Origin: Trochalopteron elliotii
Lineage: Eukaryota; Chordata; Aves; Passeriformes; Leiothrichidae
NCBI GenBank assembly: GCA_024734555.1
Contig: JANPWX010000038.1
Location: forward strand, 686,668 to 750,667
Direction: 5' to 3'
DNA length: 64,000 bases
Shown: positions 44,220 to 57,359 of the stretch, in pieces
How the letters are laid out: every line of letters starts with the position of its first letter
How positions within the stretch are numbered: the first letter of the stretch is position 1
Notes under the pieces: generated by a model
The model's input: the letters and a program-made list of their open reading frames with translations, nothing else
Told to the model about the DNA's origin: nothing
The model's database searches: none
Translations under genes and position numbers: made by a program

Positions 44220-45999
44220 CTGCAAGACACTGTATAGGCTTTTGCTTTCAGGAAAAAGAGCTGAATTCAGAGGCAAAGGCTTAGTTTCGAGCTACATAGA
44301 GCCAGTTGTTGGGTATTCTCAGAATCCAAGCCTAGGGCTCCTTATTGCTTGGTGTCACCTCACACAAATGTGTATGGATGGAGGGGGCTTAAAGGTCCAT
44401 GTCTAATGCAGAGAGGAAGACTCTTAGATGGGAAATGACTCAGACAAGTTAGTGCAGAACTCTGTTTCAATGGGAGAATTTTTGAGCTGAGAAAGCCATC
44501 ACTGCCAAAATTACCAGTACTGCCACATTAGGTAAGGGTGAGAAACTAACCCCAGCAGTGTCACATGTAGCTTCCAGGGTGCTGCAAACAACTGCAGTCC
44601 TTTTTTTGGCATCGTATGTGGTGTATGAGACAGGCAGTTTAGGAGTAATGTCTGTTAGCCAAGGCTGTTTCCAGTGCAGCTGGAGGATTTACAAAACAAA
44701 AAAAATTAATTTTCAGGAAAGTAGTTTGAAAAAAGGAAAATAGTGTGGATTCCTGTTGCTGAATTATTAAGAATTATTATTATTTATGTGCAAATTGTTC
44801 ATTTCTGCTAAATATTTAGAGCATGGAGTAGGCGAGAGAGAGGAAAGGCTTAAAAGAAAACACAAGACAGATGAAAAATTTCAAATTTTGAAATCTGTTA
44901 TTAAAAGCTTTTACTTTGTGGGGGGTTTTTTTTTTGGCTGGTTGTTTTGGATTTTTCTGTCAGTTCCTCAGAAGGAAAACAGTTTCTCGGTAAGGTCTGA
45001 AGTTGAGTGGTACAATGAGAATTGGCGTTAATTATATGACACCTACAGTAATTGATGTTTAAGATCAAATTTAGATTAATATGTAGTTTTTGTTATAACT
45101 ACTATTTCCCTATGGATATACTAAAACATTGTGTCCATAATTAAAAGACAAGTCAGAGATATGTGATGACTCAAGTTTACAAGTGTACAGTAGATGAGGG
45201 TATATTCTAAAGTATTTACACTGAAACTGTTGATATTTAGGATGAACAACTTTTTTTGAGGCAAGTCTGAATGTGCTCCCTTCCAAGTAGGATGAAATTC
45301 TCAGTGTTCTCTTCTTCCACCTTCTGCCCACACAGATTATGTGAGAAATGTTTCAGCGCCTTACTATATATAGTCAAGTCTTCTTAACTCTCCTGTGGGG
45401 GTCAGTGGGAGGTGCTGAAACCGAGTTGTGGGAGGAAATGAGCCACGTGGGAGTGAGCAGCAGCATCCTGAACCTGGGAGGCACTGGGAAGAGATGGGTC
45501 AGCTTCGGCTGTCACATCCAGCAAACGCCTCATTGGGGGTGCAAGGGAAAGAGTTGGTGCAGAAATAACTGTTGTTAATAGTTGTGTGGAGGTGGCGTCG
45601 TGGAGCTTTTGCTTTAAATGAGAAGTCTGAGCTGTCTAAATGAAGCTGAGGGGAAAGGTGGGACTGAAGGAGGCCAGTAAGAGGAAATTGTGAATACGTT
45701 TACAGCTCCCCTTTGTGAGCTGGCAGAGTGTGTACTGGGACAATCTCCAAATAGGTTGGGCAGAAATGATGTAGGAAGAGTCATGTATTCCAGTGATTTA
45801 TGATAGGAAATTTCCCATGGCTGAAATATTTCTCATTACTGGATTTGTCTAGCTCTTGTAGTAGGTATTATTGTTATAATCTGTATAGTTGACCAGACAA
45901 TATTCCTCAACTCTCAGAACTTCCCTCCCCTCCAACTGAAGTCTGGAAATGGAGAAAAACAAAAATTAAAAATTTCAAGTGACTTTTTTTAAACAGTTG
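44220..45999. other. non-coding stretch with a GC/CpG-enriched patch
   Basis: At 45400-45680 GC content rises and several CpGs appear (including a cacgtg E-box at 45444-45449, and ggcgtcgtgg near 45592). There is no open frame of note. This may be an enhancer or an old repeat that I cannot name. Confidence 0.35.
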
Positions 46000-46126
46000 G
46001 TGGATTGGTTTTTTGGCTTTTGAGGGGTCTGGTTTTGGTTTTTTGGGGGGAATTTTTTTGGTTGTTTTGTGGGGTGGTTTTTTGTTGTTGTTTGGTTGGT
46101 TTTTTTGTTTGTTTGTTTATTTAACA
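46000..46126. repeat. G/T-only low-complexity tract
   Basis: About 125 bp made almost entirely of G and T on the plus strand (ggtttttt, ggggggaa, ttgttgttg, then tttgtttgtttgttta). It includes several runs of three or more G. No coding content. Confidence 0.85.
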
Positions 46127-48038
46127 AAATAATTATTTTTTAAAATTGGAAATGTCTATCTGCACTAATGATTAATTCTTACTTGCACTGAGATCTAGCG
46201 TGAAGAGCTGAGTTCTTCACAAACAGGTGCAAGAAAGGAGAGCTTGCTCCAAGCATCTCTCAGCCTTGGAAGCTCAGGGACAAATTATCTCCTTCGGAGG
46301 AAAATTAGTGGTGTGTTAATATTTTTTTAGATAGGGAGTTTTAATTAAAGACATATTAAACAGCAAAATTGCAGGGGAAATCTCACAGGGCTTTGAATGG
46401 GACCTGCAATTTACTCTCCCTTTATATGATATGTTAAGTCTGATGGCTAACCATGACCACTGAACAGGGTTTAGAGCAGTTTCTATGTAACTTGGCATGC
46501 ATTTTTCAATTTTTTTTTTCCCTCAGGCAAAGATTCCTTCTGTGAGGGAGGAATATTCATTGCCTAATTTTACAATGGGAAAATGCTTTTTTTTCACAGA
46601 AGTAGAGCTAAGTAAGGAATAGGACACAAGTTCTCTTATGTGAAAAGCCTTCCTTTGCTGGTTTTAGAGTTCAATGAACATTTGTGAGTTTTTATATGAA
46701 GCAAGCTCCACCAGGTTGGGCAGTACCCAATTCCAGCTCAAGGAGTCTTACTCAGCTTTAGGATGTCAAATAAGCAAAGTTTTCATTTGTTCATATTTCA
46801 ATAGAATACATGTGACTGGGTACAATCATTGGGTAGTTTTTTCTTTCAAACCCAGTGAAATGAAAAAGGAGATGTGTATTGGACAAAACACTATGTTTCA
46901 GAATTAGAAAGGAAAAAAGTAGGGTAGAAAAGAGGAACTATTTTATTAGGCTGCAACTCACATTCTTTATTTGGCGTCTATTTCATTATCTCCTATTTCC
47001 TGATGATAACATAATGTCCTCTCTTTTCCTGTTACCCAAGCACTTTACAGAAGATGTGTTGCATGCCTGTTGGCAACCATGGACAATTTGACATTCACAG
47101 CTTCTTTTTACATGATTTAACAACAGTACTTTTCCAAAATACTCCCTCCCTCATCAGTGGAATACATCTCCCCCTTCCCATTGCTGTGTTACACACACTG
47201 AAGAGCAGCAGATTTACCTGCAACGGGTTTTAAGATCCATTTGTGTGCCTTTGGACTAAGCTACTGTTCTTGGATATTACCCTTCTGGAAGTCAGGGGTG
47301 CTCCTGGCGGCCCTGGGGACATGGGAAAACCTATGACTTACTAGGTGTTACAAGGAAACAACTCTGTTTCAATTTCTTCCTGGGATGGGTTTTAAACAAC
47401 AGATTTAGAGGAGCTGTAAGGTCTTCTGTAATCATGGCGGATGTCTCATTGCTTTGTTCAAACACCTTCTTTATGTGAGACCAAGAGACACGTTCCCTCG
47501 CTCATGTCAGGTATTTCCATATGTAAATATAAAACCAAGCTGACATCTGCTCTTAAACTTGCTGAGAAATGTTCCTCTTCACCCTGGAGACTCAATTACC
47601 TTCCAGGCATGGTTCCTCCCCTGCCATACAGCAGGCACAAATCTTGAAAATGTCACCATCTCTGAACTGCTCTGACTCTCCTCTCCCACCTGGTGCTTGG
47701 TCACAGTGTTTATCCTGGACCCTAAGCAAGAGACAAAGATATGTTTTGGAAAGACAGTACACCTACTCTTCTTTTCCACAGCCCCCTGTTCCACTGCTGG
47801 GAAAACCTTCCCTCCTCAGAGTGTCTGTGACTACTGCTGCCTTGGCTAGACTCAGCCTTACCCTGAATCTTAACCTTTTGGTTTCAAATGTGTGGGTTGT
47901 AGCTGTGTGGATCCACAGAACAGAGATTTCTTTACAGCTTTCTCATAGGTACCAACCTGATGGAATCATCACTTCTGAGGTCAAGGGCAGGACCTCCAAA
48001 ATTATTACCTGAAACTATCCTCCCCCATCTTTTTTCAG
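46127..48038. other. non-coding stretch, presumed intron
   Basis: The long plus-strand frame at 47569-48012 (147 codons) overlaps the pyrimidine tract of the next acceptor and shows no domain. I take it as chance. No repeats recognised. Confidence 0.4.
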
Positions 48039-48099
48039 TCACCCAGGAGACACACAGTATCTCATCCTCCCATCCCAACTGGTCATCATCAAGACACAA
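48039..48099 (+). CDS. candidate exon, gene B
   Basis: The splice sites are among the best in the window: a pyrimidine run ending atcttttttcag before it and a|gtaagtacc after it. All three frames are open across 61 nt. In the chaining frame (two bases in, two out) it encodes TQETHSISSSHPNWSSSRH. Another frame gives HPGDTQYLILPSQLVIIKTQ, which has a beta-strand-like pattern and ends on a codon boundary. It may equally be a noncoding exon. The product is not recognised. Confidence 0.3.
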
Positions 48100-51000
48100 G
48101 TAAGTACCTCACCAATGGGAGCAATCAGTGACTTCTTTTCAATAATTAGCAGTTTTGGGTCAATGCAGGTCCACAGTCAATGTCAACATTTTCTATCTGA
48201 TGAAAGTTTTCTGAGCGCAGTGATGCATTTTGTTTTCAGGTTTGACAGTTCCTTCTACAGGGACTTCAGTGCAGACTGTGAAATACTTAGATTTTCTTTA
48301 CCACTTCCACTCCTGCCTTATGCCCAGGCATTTTTCCTCCATTTTTCATTATTTATTCCACAACAAATATACTGAATTGGGATTGTTGCACATATGTTCT
48401 TTGTTGACATCTATTTGCCTTATTACCAATGCTTCTTTTTTTTTTTGTCTGGACTGAGTTAGTGGCTTTTAGGGTTTTTTTTGCAATTTCTTGACCCATA
48501 AAGATGAAATTGTTACCTGGACTTTCTGCAGAGTAAGGCTTGTTTCTTCTATGACTTCATTTTAAGAGAAGTCTTGTTGGTGCCTCCAACAATGCTAAGT
48601 AGGGATCCATGCGAATGCTCGGGTATCTAACAGAAGAATCTAGTCTGCTTTTTTAACTTTGGGGTTCAAGTTAAAGTAACAAACCCAAAATCCTGAATTT
48701 CTCAGATGTCTGATTCTACCAGTGGTCACTGCAGTGGTCAAACACAGTTACAGGCTATCCTGCTTTTCAGGCACCAATTCTAGCAGCATTCACTGTAGAA
48801 CAGCTACAGCATTTATTTAATTTCCAGTAGGCCCTGAGCTGCTGAAGATCACATTTTGTGTAAACATATTTTAAAGAATTAATATGTGGATATTAGATAT
48901 TACTATGCTGAGCAAGAAGCTGATGTACCCAGAGCCAGAGAAAAACTGTATCTCATCCGTAATGTATAGAGTATCTATTAATCATCAATGGTTCCTGAAC
49001 TGAATATGCGGAAGTTAAATATAACCTCATATACAGTATTCTACTAAATTCCCTAAATTCGCCTTCTTTTAAGTTACTTGTAGGGAGAAGCTGAGTTATA
49101 CACTTGCTAGGGTAAGTCCATGCTTTTGTTTTGTTTATGTAGATATTAAGACATACCTTGTCCCTTATCAAAGCGAGTGACTAGATCTGAGAAGCACTTG
49201 TGTGGAAATGTAGAGAATTACATAGGATCTTGATTGTTTTTTCAAACAGAACCCCAGGGAAAAAAAGTTGTATTCCATAGATGACATCAGGTAACACTAT
49301 CATATCATGTGTCAGTTGAACTACCAATTTGCAGGATTTCACTCATAATCTTACTGCACATGACATTTGCAGTGTTTGAAGGCATGGGGCCTTAACTGTG
49401 GAACATTAATGTCAAGAGGACATGGATGGTAGAAATGTCCTTTAAAGTACATCCAGCCCTTGCAATTGGGGCAGCTTTCATGTGTGAATCCACTGTTGGT
49501 TCTTAAAGCAACGAGTGTGAGTTTGGGATGATCTGCTCGAAGAGCAGAGACTGCAGAACAAGAAATATCTGTCCATTGGAGTTTTCTGTCTCATCTGGAA
49601 CATCCAGTGCTTCAGTGGATGGGAAATACTATGGCAATAAGGAGGCAGAGGAGAAGGTCTCTAGCTGCCTACGTTTTTCCCCATAAAATTACACCAGCCT
49701 AGTGCAATGATGGGAACAGAGGAGACATAAAAAAAAGAAGCCCTCTTGTCCCTTTTGAACTGTATAAGCACGGATCTTTGGCTAGGACACCTATTGTATT
49801 CAACAGTGAGCAGCTGCTGCCGATATGCAATTGAGAACTGAAGTCTATTTAGAGAAATAATTGCTTTAGTTTCCAAGATGCTCCTGGAAATAGGATCTAA
49901 ATTTCTTATTATAATCTTACCTGGCAAAATACAGTATGTTCTAAATAATAATTAAAATTCGCAAATGAAAAATTCTCAAAGAAAGCAGGTCAGCCTTTCA
50001 GGTTTGTGATGGCAAAAAAGTAGGAACAAACAATCCTCTTGTAAAAGGGAGAATATTATTTTTGTCCTGTTCTCTCATCAGAGTGAGAAATGGAACACCT
50101 GTGCTCATCCTCTCTGGAGTAGTGTTTGGTATTGTATTTTTCACTGGGAGTATCTTTCCTTCGAAAGAAAAATGTCAAAAACAAAGAGAAAGAATTTGTA
50201 TACTTTTATTTTTCCAGCCCACCCAACAGGATATGATGTAGAGTACTGTATTGTTTACATTTCTCCAGATTAACTATTGCATTTTGGTAATTCTTTTTTG
50301 AGTTGTTCCTTGTTAAATTGTTTTGAAGGAATAGTGCTTTTCAAATGCATCCGAAATTACATGAAGTTTTTAAGTGTCAGCAGCTAGCAGTTTCTTGCCT
50401 CTTGCTGTTAAATGCCCATGTTCCTTTCTTATGCTGATAATCTTCATAATACTTTTTCAGAAGGGCAGAACTGAGAGTGCACACAGTGAGGGAACATAGG
50501 TAGGACCCTAAATACACAAAAAATCCTTCATCTCAGTATAATCTTACAGTCACTTCCTAAATACTATCTAATACTGGGAATCAGGACATTGGTTAAGAGG
50601 TTGCAAATTCTGAGAATTCATCTCCTGCATTTTATAGTTAAGAATTTCTTCCCTTTTTTTGTAGTTCACAGCAAAAATTTTAAACACTTGCTATCTATCT
50701 CCCTTTTAATTGTGGCAGCAGGACTAATAATCTTTTGTAAAATTCAGCTGAAAAACAAACTTACCTTACATGCCATCCAAGTTTTGAACCAAACACAGAT
50801 GCTATTATTTGTATGTCAAATAAAAATAGCTGGCATAGCATTTTAGGACTTCACCTCCTACCTTTTTATTTCCTTTTTCCCTTCCTGTTCCTACTAGCCC
50901 AGATGGTTTAGAACTGAGAACTGGAGGATAAAACCTTCAACAAGTTATTTATTTCCGGAATTTTTACTTTGCTTGTTTCTCTGTCCTTTAAAGTCTTTGT

Positions 51001-52376
51001 TTTTAAATGACAATTCTACAGTGCCTTCCCAACAATCTTCTCTTACTCTGAGTGTTCACTCAACTTTTTCCAGAAGTATGGATCACTCATTGGTCTCATG
51101 GTTCTCAGCTGAAAGGAAGACTTGTGCATGACATTTTAAAAAACACTAGTTTTGATGACTCGGATAATAAATGTTCAGCCGTTATCTCTTAATCCTCTGG
51201 CTGATGCCATGCAAAGATGTGAATATCAAGGAAGAGAGCCAGCTGGGCTTCTGCCTCACAAAGCATAATCGTTCCCTTTGCTGTTTATCACACTAAGAGC
51301 CACACTACCATTTTCCTCTGTGAGGAGCCTCCTATGTGCTGCCAGCTGAACTCTGCTGCTGGCAAGGGGCTTTTGGGGACTGCTGTGCCATCCACACTGG
51401 AAAAATAGCCTCCCACTGCAACACATCTTGTTTCCGTGACACTGTCTTGGGGAAGGACGGTGACAATTCCTCTTTAGGAATATAGTATCAATGTTCAGTG
51501 TCTATAATGTTCAGGTCAGAAGGTCACCTGTGTCATATCACAAAGTATAATTAAATTATTGGAAAAAGAAAGGGAAACATTGAGAATAATTGATAGCACA
51601 TTTCTGTGGGCCATCTATTTTCTTTGGGGAAAAAGAAAAAAATCTATTTTTGAGGAGGAGTCTGTTTTCATACCTTACCTGTTTTCCACCAATGTACAAA
51701 GATAAGACAGATGGCTCACTGTCTATTTTAAAAATTGCTGGGAAAACAATTCTTTTGTGAGTGAAGTTAGGCTTCCCCAACAGCTGAAGTCCAAGCCTAG
51801 ATAGGATTTTCACACTGTACTCAGGTCTCCTTTGCCTGAAAGAGCTAAAAAGAAGAAATGCGCAGACAACTACAAGTGTAGGTTTCCCTGAACAGCAATA
51901 ATTAAAGGGAAACAGGGTCTTAAACTAGGGGCAGGAATATAATTTACCAGCTCTCTGATCTCTGCCCGGGTTGAAATCTGTTCATTTACCAGGCATTGAA
52001 CCTGTTCTGTAATTTTCTACTTCCCGCACCAATTTTTTCTATCTCAGTCTGTTGGAGTGCATTTCAGGGGTGTCTGGAGGGATGACAAGTTACATCAGCC
52101 AGCAGTGAGAAGTCTGGGTGATCAGCATCTCATAATTTTGGACCCTTCTACCAAGACTTCATTGGCTGGAGTCAGAGAGCAGGGGCAAAGCACTTTGCCC
52201 ACAGCCTGACTCAGAGCTCTCTCTGCTTTGAGTGATGCTGACAGCAGGCAGCAAGCTGTAAATCCATGTTGTGCTTCATAACCCCAGCAGCAAAATTGCA
52301 TCGGTTTATCTGTGATTTAAGAAGGAAAACTCAAGAGCAGTTAATGTATAAGGAAGCTGATCTATAATTACTCCAG
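48100..52376. other. non-coding stretch, presumed intron
   Basis: A 28-nt acceptor/donor pair near 49093-49120 has a good donor (agg|gtaagt) but the wrong phase for the series. Sequence at 51170-51460 looks unique and mixed in composition and could hold a conserved element. No transposon recognised. Confidence 0.4.
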
Positions 52377-52427
52377 GAATGAGTTTGAAAGCATTTTTAG
52401 TGATATAAAATGTAATGGCAGTATTAC
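52377..52427 (+). CDS. candidate exon, gene B
   Basis: 51 nt between an acceptor (tctataattactccag) and a consensus gtaagta donor. Only one frame is open. It takes one base, encodes NEFESIFSDIKCNGSI and leaves two bases, so the exon is symmetric. Joined to the next candidate it reads ...CNGSI-T-PENENFKT. It abuts a homeodomain-word-rich block, so it could instead be the edge of a conserved non-coding element. Confidence 0.32.
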
Positions 52428-53160
52428 GTAAGTACAGCAACAATTATACCATCTCTAAATGGTTGCATACTGCCTCTTTTGACAGCTGTGGTAGAAAATG
52501 GATCACTGGATGGTCATGAAATGAATATTTTCCCTAATCAGAACGGAGAGCTTTATTACCCTTATAATTACTTGTTTAGCAGTCACTTATTAATTTTTTT
52601 TAATCCATGAGTAATAAAATGGTCCTGTTTATTAAATAACATTTTAATTGGGAATCATTTTTAACATGTGTCAAGCTCTTAATGTTTTCTCCCGTGCAAT
52701 TACTTAGATAAATGCTTTTATTTCTGATAAGTCCATTGACTCCATAAGACAAACAAAGCCCTCCCTGGTATACAGCCCATCTAACAGGCTCCAGATGCCT
52801 TAGCTCCCCTCAAACAGCTAATTTTTAACATATTGCAATAAAATATTGCTTATTTTACTAAATCACTTTCACAGACTCCTGATAGATACTGTGTATTTAC
52901 AGCTCATTTAAATTCAAATTTAATATTTTTGCTCAGCTAAATTCATTATTGACTGCACTGGAAAGCTTGCATTTAAACATTTTTTTTTTTCAAATTTCAC
53001 ATTTTCATTAAAACACACCTCAGAGGCAATGTTGACAAATGGTTTTGCAAATGTCTGCATACTATTTGGCCATGCATGAAACTTGTTTAAAACATTATGA
53101 ATGTTGATGTAATGTTGAGTAAATATTTTAAGTGTTGATTTTGAAATAGTTGTGATCATT
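52428..53160. promoter_or_regulatory. AT-rich, TAAT-word-dense block (candidate enhancer)
   Basis: Repeat-free sequence dense in homeodomain-type words: 'cccttataattacttg' (about 52559), 'tcacttattaattttttt' (about 52585), 'cattttaattgggaatc' (about 52640) and 'cagctaatttttaacat' (about 52815), with many ATTA copies to 53160. Its texture resembles vertebrate distal enhancers. No conservation data were available; function is inferred. Confidence 0.3.
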
Positions 53161-55764
53161 CTGAGGAAATGAAAAGGTCTTTCTTATGTCTCTGCAATAA
53201 AGTCTGAACTTCAGGGGTGGAGGAGGTTGTTTGGTTTTCTTCTCTTTGCTCATATTTTTTGAAGTAGGATCAGCATGATTAGGGTGCCTCCTTGCTCACA
53301 TGGACATATTAGCACAGCTTGTTATTTTTGTCCTGAGACTGAAACCCTCACTCTGATCAAAAGGAGAGATTACTGTCTTTTCACTAACACAGAACATGAG
53401 CAAATCAAAGACCCTGTGTTTGTGCAAGTGAAGCCTATTTGGCCATGTAGTGCACTTAGTTTCGCTGTAAGTATTGGACTAATGAAGTATACATTCTGGT
53501 AATAGCACGGGACCTACAGATTCCTTGCCCAATGCCAGATGATTTTAGTGTGACTTTGCAGATTCTGCTCAGCAATACTTTCACTCTTACTCTGTAAATA
53601 CCTGTTTTCCAGATTTCCTGTTTTATCCCTAACTTTTCTGTACATGTTTGAGGTTAAAACTGGCCATGATAAATAGCAATTCAAATTGTCTAATGAGACT
53701 AATTTTCAAACCTGGGCTTGTATTTAAGTTTTCTTTGTAATTTTTAGGATGGTGAACCTTGTGTCCTAGAGGTATCTGGAATACTTTCCTTTCAAAAGTC
53801 AGTGCAGTTTCACCAGGAAACTTTAGTCAATGTGAGGTATCCCTGTATAAGGGAAGGCATGTGTTCCCTGATTTTTATGCAAACGTTTTATTTGGAATTA
53901 TTCTACTATATTGTAGTTACCATTTCTACCTGGAATGCATAAATCCAGTTTAAACCTAGTTTTGAAGGACAATTGAAGCAAACTAAGGGTTCAATATTAC
54001 TTAAATGAGAAACAGAATCTGTTCTGAAATTAACATTTCCATTCGCTCACAGGAAAAAAGGAAAAAAAGAAAAAAACCTGAATTTGACTGAGGACTGATC
54101 TGCAGACCCAACTGATGGCTTGTCTGCATATCAAATACATAAAGCAATTTGCAAAAATTGAGGTGTTGTCCTTGTTTTTGTTCTCCAGATCCTTATTCCT
54201 GCAGCTTGTTTCTTCTTGGTTTTTTCTTGGGTTGGGTTCTAGTCAGTCTTAGGTGGTCACCCTTACCATCCCTTGTGACTTTGCTCAAATCTTCTCTGCT
54301 TATAGTTATATACTGTACCGTGTAGTAGAAGCACTGCACACAATAAAATTACCTGGGATTCTTACAAGAGGATAATCCTTCAACTGGCATTGCTTCCAAA
54401 TGAAGCCTTGGCTATACTGATATTTCTGTGTATTTTCTCCCAGTTTATCTCATGACAGAGCAGGGTGGAATTGAATGAATATTTTTCATGTGGTTAGAAA
54501 TGAGGTTTGAGATCCGCATCTGGATCCTGGGGCTTCTTTGGTCTTTTTGGATATTCTCTCCAACACAAAGATGTTCCAGCGTTGAATTAAAAATGATAAT
54601 TTGAGAAGCTCCCTAGACTGCTGCCATTTAGAACAAATATTATTGTTTCTGTGATGTGCCGCCTAATGCCCAGGAGTAAGAAAAACACCTTCATATTGTC
54701 TCTGATATTGTCAGTCCTTTGGAAGCTTTCTAAATTGACGTAGAGATTAATCAACCTTAGTTTTAGCTGGGAGCTGAAGTGTCACTTGAGCACAAAAGCC
54801 ACAGACAGTTCTGGGCAGTGTTGCTAAACTTCTGAAAACCAAATCCACCAAGATCATTGCATGACAAGGGAAACAACTCAGCTCTGCTCATGGTTGTCTT
54901 ATGGTGCTTTTCTTCATCCATTTAAGCTGGGAAACACAACCTGATATTTGATAGTCACAGCCCTGAAATTAGCTTTGACTGTTTGGTTTTACCTACAATG
55001 TCTGTTTTTCTTTCCTGATAGAACACAGTAAAAGCTCCTCCTCTCACCCTGTTTCCTGCTCTCCTCACACAGACTTTCATCTGATCATCCCTATTGCAGC
55101 TCTAGGAGACTGAGGCTTAAGTTTCCCATCTGCCTATGGAGAAGAGTCTGTATTTGTAGTAAGGGAACATGGTCATTTGGTTGAGCTGCTGGTGTATTGG
55201 CCATTTGGGTTAATGCTGTCTCTGTCTTGCCAATTAAATCCCAACAGCTTTAATCAAGTGAGGAAGAGGCTTGAAGCCAGGTCCTGTAGCCAAGCACTTT
55301 TCCTGACTCCACAGAAGTGCACAGGAGATGTAGGGATTCAACCAGCAGGGTGCACAAATAAATCTGAGTTTGCTCAGGCAGAGGAGGGATATCTCTGTGG
55401 ATGCACAGTGTGTACATGGTCTTTAACTGCTGGCTTGCAGAAAAAAACCCAGGGTGCTGACTTCACTGGGGAAACATAAACGGGGGGGCTGCCAGATTGA
55501 GGTGGGAGAGGAGTCTTGATTTGAGTCTGGATTGCTCTACTAAGTTACCTAAACATATAGCAGCAACATAAATGCCAGTTTAAGAGCTTTTGTGCATCAG
55601 CTTCCTCGACAGTTGAGTCTGAGGCTTGGACCCTGCCTGTGTCTGAGCTTCTTCTTCCTCTCTGAAAAAGCCTCCTGATGTGAAGATTGCCTTATCATGA
55701 CAACCTCAACTCAACTGAGTGTTTGGAGACATTCTTTAGATGAGATAAGTTTCCTTTTTGCATG
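53161..55764. other. non-coding stretch, nothing recognised
   Basis: No repeat family, exon pair or regulatory motif stood out. The frames at 53275-53502, 53759-53953 and 55177-55479 show no family features. Confidence 0.45.
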
Positions 55765-55766
55765 GA

Positions 55767-55830
<64 letters not shown>

Positions 55831-55893
55831 GAAAGAAAGAGAAAGAAAAAGAAAGAAAGAGAAAAAGAAAGAAAGAGGAAAAGAAAGAAAGGA
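55765..55893. repeat. (GAAA)n microsatellite with an impure right half
   Basis: Pure gaaa units run from 55765 to about 55830, then gaaagaga/gaaaaa variants to about 55893. The purine-only strand has mirror symmetry and could adopt triplex (H-DNA). The KERKKERK and SFFLSFFL frames are artefacts of this repeat. Confidence 0.97.
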
Positions 55894-57285
55894 AGATGAG
55901 GAACATTGGTGCACTAAGGATTAATAGAAGCTTTTCTTCTTAAACAGTTTTAAAGTCTAAGAGACTGCTACTATGTCTAGCTGTTCTGGTTTCAAGGAGA
56001 GATGCAAACAATGCTTGTCAAACTTGACTCTGAAAAGACACTAGCTTTTTCTGTGGTGGTACTCCTCAGTTTCCATTGCACTGGCTTGTCCTATTTTAAA
56101 TTTGTAATGAAAGAAAAATTTCTAAAGCTGGTAATCATGCGCCTTCCTTGTATAAAAACACATCTTGTTTTTATCATCAGTAACCTGCACTACACAAGAG
56201 CTCTGACACATACATTTCAGGATAGATTAGGAATTGCCTGCTCCATTTGCATAACATTAAAATCACTGTCTAGATACACAAAATAAAATGAATACCTTCC
56301 TGATTCTCTAGTATGGGCTTGCATGAAAACGATTTTACCTTTTTTTTTTTTTTTTCATGAAAGCAACAGCCCCTCTCTTTATTTAGTAGATTGGAAGAGA
56401 AGGATTTGATAGCTGAGTGAGGGGATACCTATGTAATTCATTTTTTCTTGAACAACATGCTTACTTTACTTTTTAAAAAATGGGGTAGGGGGCAGAGGGG
56501 AAGGGTTGCAAAAAAGCATACGGAGAATGTGACAGGCTGCCACTATCTGGGTCCCCATCATTCCTTGCAGCTGCCAGAAGCCAACCGCTCATCTTTCCAA
56601 ACCACAGGCTCATGCTGGTAATGATATGATTTCCTCTATCTTGTGTTTTGTGCTTCAAGAAAAGCAACCCTCTCAAAACTCTACACACTCAGTAGCATTG
56701 GCTTCTCTCATCCTACTAAAGTGATTCTTGCAGTGGTGGGACAAGGATCTTGAGGCTTCATCTTCTGTCCCAAGCAGTGTTCACCATCATTCATATTTTC
56801 CTTGATTGCCTTGAGCTTTATCCTCCTTCTAAGTTGCACCCTCACCAACTGAAAAGAAAAGGAAGGGGGCTTCATATAATTTGCTTTCATACTAGTATAA
56901 AATGTTTAGTATTTCACTTTCTTGGAAAGGTGATCTGTGTATTACAAGAAAAAAAATTAAAAATGGAGATTTTTTTGTTGTTGCTGCATTTATCATCACT
57001 GTTCTGTATTGAGGGCTTTTAAAATGCTGACTCTATGTCTATAAGTGTTGGAAGCAATTGATATCTTAAAAAGAGAAGTAAGGCTACACTGGTGTTGAAA
57101 GTATTCATATCGACTGACTTCTCATGATTGGAAATAACTTTCTGTTTATTCTCTAAACAACCATCTTGTAATCCACATGAAGCCTTTCTCACTATATTAC
57201 AAGTATAAATGTCAGTCTTTCTATGCCTATTAAAAACAGACTGTTGCTTTTAACTTTAAGAAACCTTAATTTTGGTTTCCTCAAG
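55894..57285. other. non-coding stretch, presumed intron
   Basis: Nothing recognised; a T run at about 56339-56355 is the only simple repeat. The 94-codon frame at 56002-56286 lacks splice flanks or motifs. Confidence 0.45.
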
Positions 57286-57359
57286 GCCAGAGAACGAGAA
57301 CTTCAAAACAACAAAGGAAATGGTAGATCAGGAGCTGTTGTCAGTGAGGAGAAACATTG
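57286..57359 (+). CDS. candidate exon, gene B
   Basis: 74 nt between an acceptor (ttttggtttcctcaag) and a g|gtgagag donor. Two frames are open. The one in phase with 52377-52427 takes one base, encodes PENENFKTTKEMVDQELLSV then RRNI, and leaves one base. It is Glu/Lys-rich and helix-like. The other reads ARERELQNNKGNGRSG. The product is not recognised. The phase match and protein-like composition are the only arguments. Confidence 0.3.

Noticed and set aside
47569..48012. 147-codon plus-strand frame
   Set aside because: Runs into the pyrimidine tract of the 48039 acceptor; Ser/Leu/Pro-rich without any domain.
55697..55943. Lys/Glu-rich and Phe/Ser-rich frames
   Set aside because: Direct translations of the GAAA microsatellite on both strands.
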